64,000 nt of DNA. It comes from Candidatus Bathyarchaeota archaeon. GTDB taxonomy: Archaea; Thermoproteota; Bathyarchaeia; Bathyarchaeales; Bathycorpusculaceae. Positions 34,249 to 43,986 of this stretch are shown piece by piece. The stretch spans positions 47,849-111,848 of the forward strand of contig JAOZIH010000006.1 in the NCBI GenBank assembly GCA_026014545.1, given 5' to 3'. A program made the translations under genes and the position numbers. The notes under the pieces are model-generated. The model was not told the origin of the DNA, ran no database searches, and worked only from the letters and a program-made list of their open reading frames with translations. Position 1 is the first letter of the stretch. Every line of letters starts with the position of its first letter.

Positions 34249-35523
34249 CTATTTTCTGGTTTGGTAGAGTTCCTGAAGAATTTCTTTGGCGCGGTCGATG
34301 CGGATTTTTCGCTCTTTCACCATTCTTTCAGCTACTAAGTCAATCAGTTCGCCTTCTGCACCTGCAGCCACAGCGATGTTTCTGGCGTGAAGCGACATGT
34401 GCCCGCGCTGAATGCCCTCATGTGCCAACGCGCGAAGCGCCGCGAGATTTTGCGCTAAACCAACAGCGGCTAACACTTCAGCGAATTCATTGGCTGTTTT
34501 TACGCCGAGGATTTTCACGGCGATTTTAGCTATTGGATGGGTTCGCACGGCTCCGCCGATGAGGCCCACTGCCATGGGCAGTTCGATGAAGCCTTTGAGG
34601 TCGCCATTTTCGGTTTTCTCCCATGTGGACAGCGTGGTGTACTTGCCTTTCAGCGCAGCATAAGCGTGTGCTCCTGCCTCGATGGCGCGGTGGTCGTTTC
34701 CCGTGGCGAGAACCACTGCGATTATGCCGTTCATGGCGCCCTTGTTGTGTGTGGCTGCACGGTACGGGTCTGCCGCTGCAAATGCCGAAGCATTAACGAT
34801 GCCGTTTACTACTTCTTCGCCGCCCACCGCTTCTTTGGGAACGGTGCACCATGCGCGTGCAAGGCGCTTTGTAGCCAAGTTGCTTATTATCCGTAGATAA
34901 ACGCGCCCGCCTGTTAAACGCTCGATTATTGGGGCTACAGCTTCAGCCATTGTGTTAACAGCGTTTGCGCCCATGGCATCGCGGCAGTCAACATGCAACT
35001 CCACTATAAGCATAGGCCCAACAGTGGTGCTGATTATTTTTGCGTCAAGATCCTTTGCGCCGCCGCCAGCCGCGACCAGCACGGGGTCTTGCTCATTGGC
35101 TTTTTTCAAGATTTCCGCTTTTGCCTCTAAAACCCGCTGTCTAGCAGCTTCTGGATTCTTTAGGCCTACAGTTTGTATTTGGCCAATCATTATTGGCGGC
35201 GTGCTACTGGTGTGGAAACCTCCACCTTCACGCACCATTTTAGCCGCGTAGCTGGCCGCAGCCACCACAGAAGGCTCCTCAATAGTCATGGGAATCAAAT
35301 AATCCTTGCCGTTGATGAGAAAGTTAACGGCGATGCCCAATGGCAGGGGAAATGCGCCTACCACGTTTTCTATCATGCGATCCGCTAATTCCAAAGGCAA
35401 AGAGCCCGTGTTCAGCAGCAAAGTGCATTCCTCATCAGATAAGCCTGCGAATTCTTTAACCAGCGCTAAGCGTTCTTTCGGGCTGAGTTTGTAGAAGCCT
35501 GAAATTGCAGATGATTTACTCAT
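34249..35523 (-). CDS. mvaA: HMG-CoA reductase, class II
   Basis: 424 residues. Converts HMG-CoA and mevalonate, the precursor of archaeal isoprenoid lipids. Catalytic residues by family: Glu in TIEEPSVVAA (82-83), Lys in THNKGAMNG, Asp in TGNDHRAIEAG and His in RGHMSLHARN. Start region ENVVGAFPLPLGIA and DCRDAMGANAVN bind HMG-CoA. The compact class II type is frequent in bacteria and Archaeoglobus-like archaea; many archaea use class I. Confidence 0.95.
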   Translation of the reverse strand: MSKSSAISGFYKLSPKERLALVKEFAGLSDEECTLLLNTGSLPLELADRMIENVVGAFPLPLGIAVNFLINGKDYLIPMTIEEPSVVAAASYAAKMVREGGGFHTSSTPPIMIGQIQTVGLKNPEAARQRVLEAKAEILKKANEQDPVLVAAGGGAKDLDAKIISTTVGPMLIVELHVDCRDAMGANAVNTMAEAVAPIIERLTGGRVYLRIISNLATKRLARAWCTVPKEAVGGEEVVNGIVNASAFAAADPYRAATHNKGAMNGIIAVVLATGNDHRAIEAGAHAYAALKGKYTTLSTWEKTENGDLKGFIELPMAVGLIGGAVRTHPIAKIAVKILGVKTANEFAEVLAAVGLAQNLAALRALAHEGIQRGHMSLHARNIAVAAGAEGELIDLVAERMVKERKIRIDRAKEILQELYQTRK

Positions 35524-35664
35524 GGATAGTTCACGCTCTTGAACAAGAGCGATATTTGCTTTTTAAGGGTTTAGCTGTTTACGATAGAAGTTCCAATTTT
35601 ATCCCTGAGCTTAAACATTAATGCCTACGAAGTTGTTGTGAGAAATGGTTGCGTCTTAATATTT

Positions 35665-36666
35665 TTACTTTCCAGGCATTGCAACCGCAGGGATTCCTAA
35701 ACGGCGATTGATTTCTTTAGCCAAAGTTGCTCCGTGGCTTACACGGTAATTATCTGTTATTACCCGCTTAGGCTTGCAGCGCTCAACATACTCAAGCAAG
35801 CCTTGAAAATCCGAATGGTCGCTGAACGCTACTAAATACTCTCTCTCGCCGATCTGCTTGCAAGGCGAATGGAATTCCCAGCCGCTGACGCATATACGAG
35901 AGGCATGCAACCCCACGCTGTTCCGCGCGTTCATGTGATAAAACGCTACGCACGGCAAGTTTCCGTCCAGCAGCTCCCGGCCTTCCTTGGCGCTTGCATG
36001 CGTCAAATTTCCTAGGTGCATTCCGTGCTGCTCGCATACTTTAGAGACGCGGTACACGCGTTCTGGCATGACAAAGGGCACGCTTACGTCAGCTTCATGC
36101 AGTATCTGCATTATTTCCTGCAGTTTGCCGTAATAGCCAAAAACGTAAACTGTGCCATAACGGAGATTCTTCTCAACCAGCGAAATCAGCAGTTCCTTTA
36201 CATCCAGCCCGAAGGAGCGCTTGCACGCGGGGTTTCCATAGGTTGCCTCCACAACCATAACATCGCAATCCAATAGAGGCTCAGTGCCGTCTACTCTAAA
36301 ATCACCTGTGTAAGCAACTCTCGCGCCCGAATTTTCCACCAGCACTTGTGCTGCACCCAAAATGTGATCGGCCTTAACAAGCGTAACCCGCTCGCCATCG
36401 TACTCTACGGGTTTCCCATAGTCCATTACCTCAACAGAGTTGCCATTATGCGGAAGTAGCCCATAAATAATTTCGGCGAGATCCCGTGTGGCCGCGGTCA
36501 TCAATACTCTTTTGCCGCTTCGCATACTTTTTCTTAAACCACTTAAATGATCGGCATGTGCATGCGTGACTACATGAAAGAGCCTTTCAGCGTCAAACGC
36601 GTCGCATGCTACTGAGTTGCCCAGTAAAACTGCGCCGCGTTCGTTTACAGAAGCTTGAGCCTGCAA
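35665..36666 (-). CDS. MBL-fold exonuclease/mRNA-end-processing-like protein
   Basis: 333 residues. Metallo-beta-lactamase motif THAHADHLSGL (HxHxDH) near residue 35, then AYTGDFRVDG, VVEATYGNP, and a late SDHSDFQGLL typical of the beta-CASP/SNM1-like group. It probably cuts RNA or DNA using two zinc ions. Lies upstream of no other gene on its strand and directly downstream of the exosome-type gene pair. Confidence 0.8.
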   Translation of the reverse strand: MQAQASVNERGAVLLGNSVACDAFDAERLFHVVTHAHADHLSGLRKSMRSGKRVLMTAATRDLAEIIYGLLPHNGNSVEVMDYGKPVEYDGERVTLVKADHILGAAQVLVENSGARVAYTGDFRVDGTEPLLDCDVMVVEATYGNPACKRSFGLDVKELLISLVEKNLRYGTVYVFGYYGKLQEIMQILHEADVSVPFVMPERVYRVSKVCEQHGMHLGNLTHASAKEGRELLDGNLPCVAFYHMNARNSVGLHASRICVSGWEFHSPCKQIGEREYLVAFSDHSDFQGLLEYVERCKPKRVITDNYRVSHGATLAKEINRRLGIPAVAMPGK

Positions 36667-36686
36667 CGCCTCTTCTCCTTTTCTGG

Positions 36687-37088
36687 CTAAGCGGTTCTAG
36701 GCGCAAGCCATTCGATAAGCCGCCTTGGGTCATCGCATTTGATTGTAACTTTGATTGGACCTAGGGGTGATTCTGCTTCGGCTTCAGAGAAGGAAACGTG
36801 CCCAGCGAATGCAGCTTGCTTGTTAAGGTAAAAACTAATGGTCTGCCCGTGCATGGCTTCGAAAAGCACTTTTCTCGCTGCGTCGCGAATGCGGTCTTGG
36901 CGGAGAAGATCACGAAATTTAATGAGCGCTTCTTGCCCCTTCGCTTCTGCCTTCAGTACGCTACCTTTGTGGGAAGGCTGGATTTCGATTGATAAGTTGC
37001 CGAAAAGGTTGTACACAGCCTTTTTCACTTTTTCTTCGCTCTCTGTAAGGTTGACGTCTGCCTCCACATTAACTGTTACTTCATCCAT
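36687..37088 (-). CDS. Exosome-associated RNA-binding domain protein
   Basis: 133 residues resembling COG1325: VNVEADVNLTESEEKVKKAV, FRDLLRQDRIRDAARKVLF, then KQAAFAGHVSF and GPIKVTIKCDD. Such proteins share the L5/L18ae-like fold and are often encoded near exosome or tRNA genes. It overlaps the end of the UPF0200 gene by 13 bases, so the two form an operon. Confidence 0.8.
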   Translation of the reverse strand: MDEVTVNVEADVNLTESEEKVKKAVYNLFGNLSIEIQPSHKGSVLKAEAKGQEALIKFRDLLRQDRIRDAARKVLFEAMHGQTISFYLNKQAAFAGHVSFSEAEAESPLGPIKVTIKCDDPRRLIEWLAPRTA

Positions 37089-37642
37089 TTCTCCTCAATC
37101 ATCCTCAAAGTTTCTTTTACCTTAACTATTGTTTCCTCTTTTTTATTCTCGTTTACTATGATGTACTCAGCCATAGCTATCGCGCTTCCTAAGCCTACGC
37201 TGAGCTCGCGCATATCCCTCTCGTGGAAAACCTCCCACCCATCTGGGTCATCGCTTCGGCGGCGGCTGAAGAGACGATGAAAACGTGCTTCAGGTGAGGC
37301 GTGAACGGCGATGAGGCTGAATTTGGAGAAATGCGCTTTGAATGCCTCAACTTCGCTTAGGCTTCTAATTCCATCCACGATCACCTTGCTGCTTTTCTGC
37401 TGTTCAACTTTGGGAATGCACTTTTCCGCTATTACGCTTGGACCGCCTTTTTCTCGCAGCTCAAGCATAACTTTGCCAACATTCTCTGGTGTTAACGGCA
37501 GACCGCGCAGCTGAGTTTCCTCCCGCACAACATCGCCCATAACGACGACCGCGTAGCCTAATGCGCGTGCAGTTTCGACAACCAGCGATTTCCCAGCGCC
37601 CGGCATGCCAGCCAATCCAACAACGATTTTGTTAGTGTTCAT
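37076..37642 (-). CDS. UPF0200 P-loop kinase-like protein
   Basis: 188 residues. P-loop GMPGAGKS at about 11-18, VIVDGIRSLSEVEAF, and RRRSDDPDGWEVFHERD as a lid-like region. Related to adenylate and dephospho-CoA kinases. Archaea lack the bacterial CoaE, and UPF0200 has no firmly known substrate. Start ATG 37642. Confidence 0.85.
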   Translation of the reverse strand: MNTNKIVVGLAGMPGAGKSLVVETARALGYAVVVMGDVVREETQLRGLPLTPENVGKVMLELREKGGPSVIAEKCIPKVEQQKSSKVIVDGIRSLSEVEAFKAHFSKFSLIAVHASPEARFHRLFSRRRSDDPDGWEVFHERDMRELSVGLGSAIAMAEYIIVNENKKEETIVKVKETLRMIEEKWMK

Positions 37643-37732
37643 GTTTCACCCGTTATTCGCTACAATAGCAGTGTTCTGCATTAAAAAGCATTTATGCGGG
37701 GAAAATGTAAAAAGTAGCCGAGGCAAAACAGC

Positions 37733-38302
37733 ATGTCCGAGTCCGTAAGAAGCTTCATAGCTTTTGATATTGAAAGCGACGCTGTTCTACGTCGAGTTGC
37801 AGCGGCGCAGAGTCTGCTAGCTCAGACTGGGGCAGACTTGAAACTCGTGGAGCCGAAGAACATCCACATCACGCTTCGTTTCCTCGGCAACATAACCCCC
37901 TCTATGATTGAGAAGATTTTTGAGGAAATGAAGCGAATCCAGTTTACGCCATTTAACGTGCAAATTAAGGGCATAGGTGCTTTCCCAGATCTACGTTATC
38001 CACGGGTTGTTTGGGCGGGAATAACCGAAGGCGCCGACCAGCTGAAAAGCATCTTCAGCCAGTTGGAGCCGCGCCTGCGCGGGTTGGGCTTTGCACCTGA
38101 CTCTAAGGGTTTCAGCCCGCACTTGACAATTGCCCGTGTCCGTTCAGGAAGAAACAAGGCACAACTCGCTAGGTTCATTATTGAAAACGCAAGCTACGAT
38201 TTTGGCTCAGTCGCTGCAAACTGCTTGCGGCTTAAAAAGAGCGATTTAACACCGAAAGGGCCAATTTATTCAACACTTAAAGAGGTTTGTCCTCAACAGT
38301 AA
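37733..38302 (+). CDS. thpR: RNA 2',3'-cyclic phosphodiesterase (2'-5' RNA ligase family)
   Basis: 189 residues with the two HxTx motifs, HITL in NIHITLRFLG (about 45-48) and HLTI in FSPHLTIARV (about 127-130). The enzyme opens 2',3'-cyclic phosphates or joins tRNA halves in vitro. Lies ten bases before the CCA-adding enzyme gene, consistent with tRNA maturation. Confidence 0.94.
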   Translation: MSESVRSFIAFDIESDAVLRRVAAAQSLLAQTGADLKLVEPKNIHITLRFLGNITPSMIEKIFEEMKRIQFTPFNVQIKGIGAFPDLRYPRVVWAGITEGADQLKSIFSQLEPRLRGLGFAPDSKGFSPHLTIARVRSGRNKAQLARFIIENASYDFGSVAANCLRLKKSDLTPKGPIYSTLKEVCPQQ

Positions 38303-38312
38303 GGTAGTAGCT

Positions 38313-39746
38313 ATGCGGAAGCTGGAAGCTGTCACGCAGGAAGTATTGGCGGGAATTACACCTACGTTAAAGGATAGAGCGAAAATAAGGGCGTTAGCTG
38401 AGAAGTTGCAGCAGAAGACAATGCGCGCTTGCGAGGCGTACGGTGTCAAAGCCGCCGTTAGGGTTGAGGGGTCAGTTGCCAAGGACACATGGCTGAAGGA
38501 GGAGCCTGAAATTGACATCTTCATGCGCTTGCCCGCTACCGTGCCTCGCAGGGAACTTGGCGAAATCGGTTTGAAAATCGCGCGGAAGGCAACTGAAGGC
38601 GCAAAACAGGTGGAACGGTTCGCGGAGCACCCGTATTTAGAAGCATTCATTGACGACGTGCGAATAAATATTGTTCCCTGTTATGACGTGAAGCAGGGCG
38701 AATGGCTAAGCGCCACTGACCGAACACCTTTCCACACAGACTACGTGCAGAAGCGCTTATCTGAAAGCTGGCGCGGCGAAGTGCGCTTGCTCAAAAAGTT
38801 TCTTAAAGGCATAGGCGTGTATGGCGCGGAGATAAAAACAGGCGGCTTCAGCGGTTACCTCTGCGAGCTGCTGATTCTCCACTACAAATCTTTTGCTGAG
38901 ACGCTGCGGGCGTTCGCCGCTTACAAGCGCCGAATACCAATAGACATTGAAGGCTACTACACGGGTAGAGCGAGGGAGCTGCAGCTGCTTTTTCCAGAGC
39001 CGCTTGTGGTGGTAGACCCAGTGGATAAAGGGCGCAATGTAGCGTCGGCTGTCCAACCGCAGAAACTCTTCACGCTGGTTGCTGCATCACGCGCTTTCCT
39101 CAAAACGCCACGCAGAGAATTCTTTTATCCGCCGAAAATCAGCGCCTTGCCAGCTGAAGCCCTAAGAAGCAGGCTGGAAAACAGGGGAACAGCACTCATT
39201 TTCCTAAAGCTTGGCAGAATCGACGCGGTTCCCGACGTCTTATGGGGGCAACTCTACAGGACACAGCGGGCTCTTGGCAAGCTACTGGAGCTTAACGACT
39301 TCAAAGTCATTCGGCAAGCTGTTTGGAGCAATGAGGAGACGCTTAGCATGTTCGTTTTCGAGCTGGAGCAAAGGTTCCTCTCAAGCGCCAAAAAGCATTT
39401 GGGGCCGCCGCTGGAACGGGTGAAGGAATGCGACAACTTTCTCGCCAAATACGCAAACGCCAGCAACGTGGTTTCCGGGCCTTACATTGAAGGCGACAGG
39501 TGGGTGGTAATATTGCGCCGAAAGTTCACAGACGCCATTGAGCTTCTAAAGGAGAAATTGAAAGACGGCGGGCGAAATGCGGGTGCCGCTGAACTCATGG
39601 CGCGCCTGTTCAAGGAGAAACTGGAGATTCTCGTCAATAACGAGGTAGCTGAGGTTTATCAGCGCAGCAGCGATTTTGCCGAGTTCCTAACAGCATTCCT
39701 TTCCGGCAAGCCTCTTTGGCTAGAAACCGCTGAAGCTAAGCGCTAA
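38313..39746 (+). CDS. cca: CCA tRNA nucleotidyltransferase, archaeal class I
   Basis: 477 residues. Nucleotidyltransferase motif GSVAKDTWLKEEPEIDIF with the DxD carboxylates near residue 68, then INIVPCYDV, and the archaeal tail with GGFSGYLCELLILHY. It builds or repairs the 3' CCA of tRNA. Its 3' end overlaps the convergent uppP by 27 bases. Confidence 0.95.
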   Translation: MRKLEAVTQEVLAGITPTLKDRAKIRALAEKLQQKTMRACEAYGVKAAVRVEGSVAKDTWLKEEPEIDIFMRLPATVPRRELGEIGLKIARKATEGAKQVERFAEHPYLEAFIDDVRINIVPCYDVKQGEWLSATDRTPFHTDYVQKRLSESWRGEVRLLKKFLKGIGVYGAEIKTGGFSGYLCELLILHYKSFAETLRAFAAYKRRIPIDIEGYYTGRARELQLLFPEPLVVVDPVDKGRNVASAVQPQKLFTLVAASRAFLKTPRREFFYPPKISALPAEALRSRLENRGTALIFLKLGRIDAVPDVLWGQLYRTQRALGKLLELNDFKVIRQAVWSNEETLSMFVFELEQRFLSSAKKHLGPPLERVKECDNFLAKYANASNVVSGPYIEGDRWVVILRRKFTDAIELLKEKLKDGGRNAGAAELMARLFKEKLEILVNNEVAEVYQRSSDFAEFLTAFLSGKPLWLETAEAKR

Positions 39747-40511
39747 GAGAAGGATGCCGAAGAGCCAGCAGTAAAAGGCGAATAAATAGAATTTTCTGCC
39801 AACCACAATCTTCCGAAGTATGCGCAGCGATAAATAGCCAGTAACCATCGACACGCCTACGCCCGCTATAAGCTCTATCCATTCGATACCTGCAGTTGCC
39901 AATGCTGCGTGCTGTTCATATAGGGTTAAGCCTAAAGCGCCGATTATGGCGGGAACTGAAAGCAGAAAAGAGAAATTGAACGCTTTCTCACGCTTTAGGC
40001 CCAGCAGCAGTGCCACGGCAATGGTTAATCCGCTTCGGGAAACGCCGGGAATTATGGCTATGCCCTGCGCTGTGCCTATTGCAACAGCTTCCAAGAGGCA
40101 TACACCATTCGTTCTTTCCCGCCCAGTTTTCGAAATGTAAAGCATGATGCCGCAGGCGAAGAAGGCGCCGGCTATTGGCAGTAGCTGGCTGAATACTGCC
40201 TCAATGGTTTTGCCGAAAAATAAGCCTATCACAGCTGTAGGAACTGTTCCAATGATGATTGGGAGAATCAGCTGGCCCCCTTCTGATTTGAAATCCCTTC
40301 TTCCAAGCGCTGCGAGAAGCTCTTTTAGGTCTTTGCGGAAGAAAATCAGCGTTACCAGAAGCGTGCCCAAATGAAGTACGCCGTCAAAAAGGATGGGCAC
40401 TTGCAAGCCCACGAGGCGCTCAGCCACGCGTAGGTGGCCCGTGCTTGATATGGGAAGCCACTCGGTTAGGCCTTGAATGATGCCCAATATGACGGTTTCC
40501 AGCAGATTCAT
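39720..40511 (-). CDS. uppP: Undecaprenyl-diphosphatase-like protein
   Basis: 263 residues, about eight membrane helices. Active-site motifs LTEWLPISSTGHL (about 15-27) and PGVSRSGLTIA (about 155) match BacA/UppP. It would dephosphorylate polyprenyl diphosphate carriers used in glycan export; in archaea the carrier is dolichol-like. Confidence 0.94.
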   Translation of the reverse strand: MNLLETVILGIIQGLTEWLPISSTGHLRVAERLVGLQVPILFDGVLHLGTLLVTLIFFRKDLKELLAALGRRDFKSEGGQLILPIIIGTVPTAVIGLFFGKTIEAVFSQLLPIAGAFFACGIMLYISKTGRERTNGVCLLEAVAIGTAQGIAIIPGVSRSGLTIAVALLLGLKREKAFNFSFLLSVPAIIGALGLTLYEQHAALATAGIEWIELIAGVGVSMVTGYLSLRILRKIVVGRKFYLFAFYCWLFGILLLALSFSGF

Positions 40512-40599
40512 GCTCAGTCAGCTACTTCTCAATAGAGCATTTAGGATTTAAATCAGTAGGCTATTGACCACCGCAACTTCTACGAAGCAAGGTTCCGCG

Positions 40600-41787
40600 C
40601 TATTGAGTTACTGAGTGGTACCAGCTGATTATGTACTCTGGAAGCTTCAGCCCTCTTTGTCCAAGTCTTTCGGCTAGTTTAACGGGCAATGGGCTTAAAA
40701 CGTAGGCGGCACGCGTATAGAACCGCCGTGGCGTTCCAGGCTTCACTTCTTCTTCCAAGATTATTCGCAAGTCAGCTTTCTTACCTAAGGTGGAGTCTTG
40801 CCGTCCAGTTATGGCCAACACGGTGCCGTTAAACTTCTTCATTACTTCAGCCCAATTTATGACAAGCTTAGTTTCGCCGGTGTAGGACAGCAGGATTTCA
40901 AGGTCGCCTGCTCTTGGGTGCGGTGTATTGACGCCTCGTGTAACATAGACGTTGTCGCCGAGAAAGCTCTTAATATGGAACAGTCTTATGCCAGTCATCT
41001 TGGCTATTTCATTGGCGGTGCCTTTTCCGCCTAAGAATACGTTAGTTCTTTTTTCCAGCAAGTCCACGAGTTGCGTGTAAGTTTCTGATTGCACATTCGC
41101 GTCAATCATGGCGCCTACTTTTTCAAACTCTTCCTCGCAAAGCTTGAACACATTTTCCGCTTCCAAGTTTCTAAAAATCGCCTCAATCATCATACACAGC
41201 AGCAGAAGCGTGCCTAACTCGAATATGTCGCCCATCATGCCTGTCTCGCTGTACTCGAAGGATGGCTTGGATTTTCCGCGTCCCTTAACCTGCACCACAT
41301 GACCATACTGCCGTGCTATTTGAGCCAACGGCGACTCCAAATTAGACGTTAACAGGCCAATTGTAAACTTGGAGGACCTCTTTTCTTCAATGTACCGTGC
41401 CAAGTCCTGCGCCATCACCAGAGGATCATCGGAATAGCCGCTGCCAGAATTTATCAGAAGCAATGTCTTTTTGTAGCGTCGTTCAAGATCTGCTGCGGCG
41501 TCATACATACTTTTGCCCGGAAAGCCAGGGTCATCAGGAGTTATTACCACTTTGTTTCTCCAGCCTAATTGGCTGAGGGCAATTTGGCTCATAGCCGCGT
41601 TTAACGAGTGAAGCGACCTACCTGAGCCTGCGCAAACAACACAGTCCGCTGCTTTCAACGCTTCATATAGGGGTGAAAGACTTTTCCGTGGAATACTGAG
41701 TATATTATCTCGAATTTTATTGACGTAGCCTATACTGCTGATTTTGCTTTTGATGGTGACGGCACCCAGCTTAACAAGTTCAGACAC
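40600..41787 (-). CDS. Protein with two SIS domains
   Basis: 395 residues. The first SIS unit (about 30-180) has VVCAGSGRSLHSLNAAM and LLINSGSGYSDDP; the second (about 225-360) has NVFLGGKGTANEIAKM and LEILLSYTGETKLV. SIS domains bind phosphosugars and act as isomerases or regulators. The duplicated form with a C-terminal tail is of no named archaeal family I recognise. Confidence 0.8.
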   Translation of the reverse strand: MSELVKLGAVTIKSKISSIGYVNKIRDNILSIPRKSLSPLYEALKAADCVVCAGSGRSLHSLNAAMSQIALSQLGWRNKVVITPDDPGFPGKSMYDAAADLERRYKKTLLLINSGSGYSDDPLVMAQDLARYIEEKRSSKFTIGLLTSNLESPLAQIARQYGHVVQVKGRGKSKPSFEYSETGMMGDIFELGTLLLLCMMIEAIFRNLEAENVFKLCEEEFEKVGAMIDANVQSETYTQLVDLLEKRTNVFLGGKGTANEIAKMTGIRLFHIKSFLGDNVYVTRGVNTPHPRAGDLEILLSYTGETKLVINWAEVMKKFNGTVLAITGRQDSTLGKKADLRIILEEEVKPGTPRRFYTRAAYVLSPLPVKLAERLGQRGLKLPEYIISWYHSVTQ

Positions 41788-41968
41788 CCTCTATATTACT
41801 TTTTATTCTTCCTAAACTCCTCTTATTTGATAAAATGCTACTGTAAGGTCGATTTGCCTCGTAGATAGCGCTTTTCAAGCACAAGAAACAATAGGGATTT
41901 CGCAATTTTGGCTACTAAATGTTTATATCAATTCGAAGTAATCAACGAGGAAGGACTGGTGAACAGTG

Positions 41969-42604
41969 ATGGCCGCTCAAAACGAGCTTGAGCAATTCGA
42001 GTTTCTCAGGAAAATGGCTTTGGAAAAGGGTGCGGTTGACGCAAAAATAATCACTACAGAAAAGATTGTTGTTGAGGACAGAGTGGTTCTCAAATGTAAA
42101 GTTGGCTGCCCCAATTATGGCAAAACCTTGATGTGCCCGCCTTACACGCCCACTGCGGAAGAGTTTCGAAAAATCTTGAAAGAATACCGCTACGCATTGT
42201 TTATGAAGTTTAAATCATGTGCAACGGCCACACCAGAATTATCAAAATACTTTTCAAGAGCTGAAAACGACCCCGCGGTTCCGGCGGATGTTAAAGAGAA
42301 ACTGCAAAAGTTCTGGGCTGACTGGAAAGAGGACAAGCTGAAAATTCTGTCTTTAGTGCTTGACCTTGAAAAGGCAGCCATGAACAAAGGCTACCCATTG
42401 GCGATAGGATTAATCTCGGGTTACTGTCAGCTATGCGAAAAATGCACATTGGACAGAAGCACATGCGTTCACCCTACAAAAGCGCGCTATTCGGAGGATG
42501 CCGTCGGTGTAAACGTCAGAGCCACGGCAAAGAACGCTGGCATTGAGGTCACGTTTCCATTTGAAAAGAACCCTGAGACTTTCGCGTTGCTCCTCATAGA
42601 TTAG
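41969..42604 (+). CDS. DUF2284 metal-binding protein
   Basis: 211 residues from ATG 41969, which has GGTGA upstream at good distance; GTG 41966 is the alternative. Cys clusters CKVGCPNYGKTLMCPPYTP and CQLCEKCTLDRSTCVHP are typical and probably hold one or more Fe-S clusters. Found in anaerobes; role unknown, likely redox. Confidence 0.88.
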   Translation: MAAQNELEQFEFLRKMALEKGAVDAKIITTEKIVVEDRVVLKCKVGCPNYGKTLMCPPYTPTAEEFRKILKEYRYALFMKFKSCATATPELSKYFSRAENDPAVPADVKEKLQKFWADWKEDKLKILSLVLDLEKAAMNKGYPLAIGLISGYCQLCEKCTLDRSTCVHPTKARYSEDAVGVNVRATAKNAGIEVTFPFEKNPETFALLLID

Positions 42605-42611
42605 CTTAAGC

Positions 42612-43241
42612 TTAGGCAACTTCTATTTTTACGTCATCTATATAATAGGTCATGTAAGTTTCCCACCGCACTGAAATGCCAACTGCAACCCACACTTCGC
42701 CACTTGAATCTGTGTTCAAAGTTACAGTGTGGACGTATTTTTTCCATCCTGCGGCTTCGTTCGCGGCGCCCAGAACTGCAAAATCCTCTTCAACGACGGG
42801 TTTAGCAGTTCCAGCATACGCAACAACCGCTGCAATGGTGTTAAAGCTTTCCTGCTCGCTGTACAGCCAAAAAGACACGCTAACGCGAGGCTGAGCATTC
42901 GCTGCCACGTTTATTTTTCTCTCCAGCCATATGGTGCCGTCATCCTGCTTGCCGTCAATAAAAAGCTCTACTGAGTACATACCTGAGTGAGAAACGTTTG
43001 ATACACGCCTTATATGCCATTCCACAGTGTTACCGGGACTGTTAGGGTCAAATGGAACATGGCTGTTTGCAGTCCATTCTCCAAAGTCATCGTCGCTAGG
43101 CAGATGCTCAAAATCTTCTCTGATAACTTGCCGTGAGCTGAGAATGCAGAAGGCATTTATAATGCCGATAATTAAGGCAACTACCACTGCCGAAACAACG
43201 AAGATGCAGATTTTATTCAAACCAGACACCTGCGATTCCAC
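42612..43241 (-). CDS. Membrane-anchored extracellular beta-domain protein
   Basis: 209 residues. One N-terminal anchor (ICIFVVSAVVVALIIGIINAF), then an outer domain of predicted strands with SGMYSVELFIDGK, PRVSVSFWLYSE and the end YYIDDVKIEV. The last motif is common at the end of jelly-roll carbohydrate-binding or laminin-type folds. No enzyme residues seen. Function unknown. Confidence 0.75.
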   Translation of the reverse strand: MESQVSGLNKICIFVVSAVVVALIIGIINAFCILSSRQVIREDFEHLPSDDDFGEWTANSHVPFDPNSPGNTVEWHIRRVSNVSHSGMYSVELFIDGKQDDGTIWLERKINVAANAQPRVSVSFWLYSEQESFNTIAAVVAYAGTAKPVVEEDFAVLGAANEAAGWKKYVHTVTLNTDSSGEVWVAVGISVRWETYMTYYIDDVKIEVA

Positions 43242-43383
43242 GCTTAAGAATAGCGCATTTCAAGGCTATATTGCTATTTTTTAGAACACTCTGTACTACA
43301 TTTTAGAACAGCCTACTAAATTGGAGAATAAACAGCTAAATACCCGAAATTTCAAGATTAAGTCTACAAGAAGGGCGCCAAAG

Positions 43384-43656
43384 ATGAAGCTGCTGCTTGA
43401 CGAGATGTACGCAGGCTTAAAAGAATACTTTGAGACGCTGGGTTATGAAGTATTAACAGCACAGGAAACTGGCTTACGCTCAGCAAAAGACAAAGACATC
43501 GTGGAGTATGCTGGAAAAAACGGTTTAATTCTCGTGACGCAAGATCAGAAGCCTGCGGAGCTGGCGGAGCTTACTGGAGTCAAATATGTTTTAATCTCTA
43601 ATGCTTTAATCGCTAAAATAGCGGATGAGAAAATAAAGGAAAAATACAAGCAATAA
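43384..43656 (+). CDS. DUF5615 PIN-like protein
   Basis: 90 residues from ATG 43384. MKLLLDEMYAGLKEYFETLGYEV, then DKDIVEYAGKNGLILVTQDQK carries the acidic residues of a PIN-like nuclease active site (D6/E7, D-x-D/E, TxD). DUF5615 proteins are often toxins of toxin-antitoxin pairs, but no obvious antitoxin gene is next to it. Longer starts (43321) lack support. Confidence 0.75.
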   Translation: MKLLLDEMYAGLKEYFETLGYEVLTAQETGLRSAKDKDIVEYAGKNGLILVTQDQKPAELAELTGVKYVLISNALIAKIADEKIKEKYKQ

Positions 43657-43690
43657 ATTCCTTACATTGCTAAATCAGAATTTTGTTGCT

Positions 43691-43867
43691 TTACTCTACC
43701 TTTGCCGCTAAATACTGCGGCGCATATTTTTCGTAAACCCACGAAGGAAGCCGCCGATGGGCGTCTTTCGTTCTAATTATAGTTAACCGAGTCTTTTTGG
43801 GATCTATCATCCGCGCCCGCTCACGCCACTTCGCTACTGCATGCCCCTTCCTGCGGAAAAGCCTCAT
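43691..43867 (-). CDS. 58-residue basic protein
   Basis: Starts MRLFRRKGHAVAKWRERARM and ends PSWVYEKYAPQYLAAKVE. Strongly basic N-terminal half, aromatic C-terminal half; could bind nucleic acid. ggag lies about ten bases before the ATG. It fills an otherwise empty gap (43657-43986). Family not recognised; existence moderately supported. Confidence 0.45.
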   Translation of the reverse strand: MRLFRRKGHAVAKWRERARMIDPKKTRLTIIRTKDAHRRLPSWVYEKYAPQYLAAKVE

Positions 43868-43986
43868 AAGGTGCGCTCTCCTTTCCTATTTTGCGTTTTA
43901 AAGACTGCTTATTTAAAAAAGGTATTTTCACTATTGGAATATGTAAGGCAAGGCTTCGCTCAGCATTACGTTGAGGTGCTTTACGT

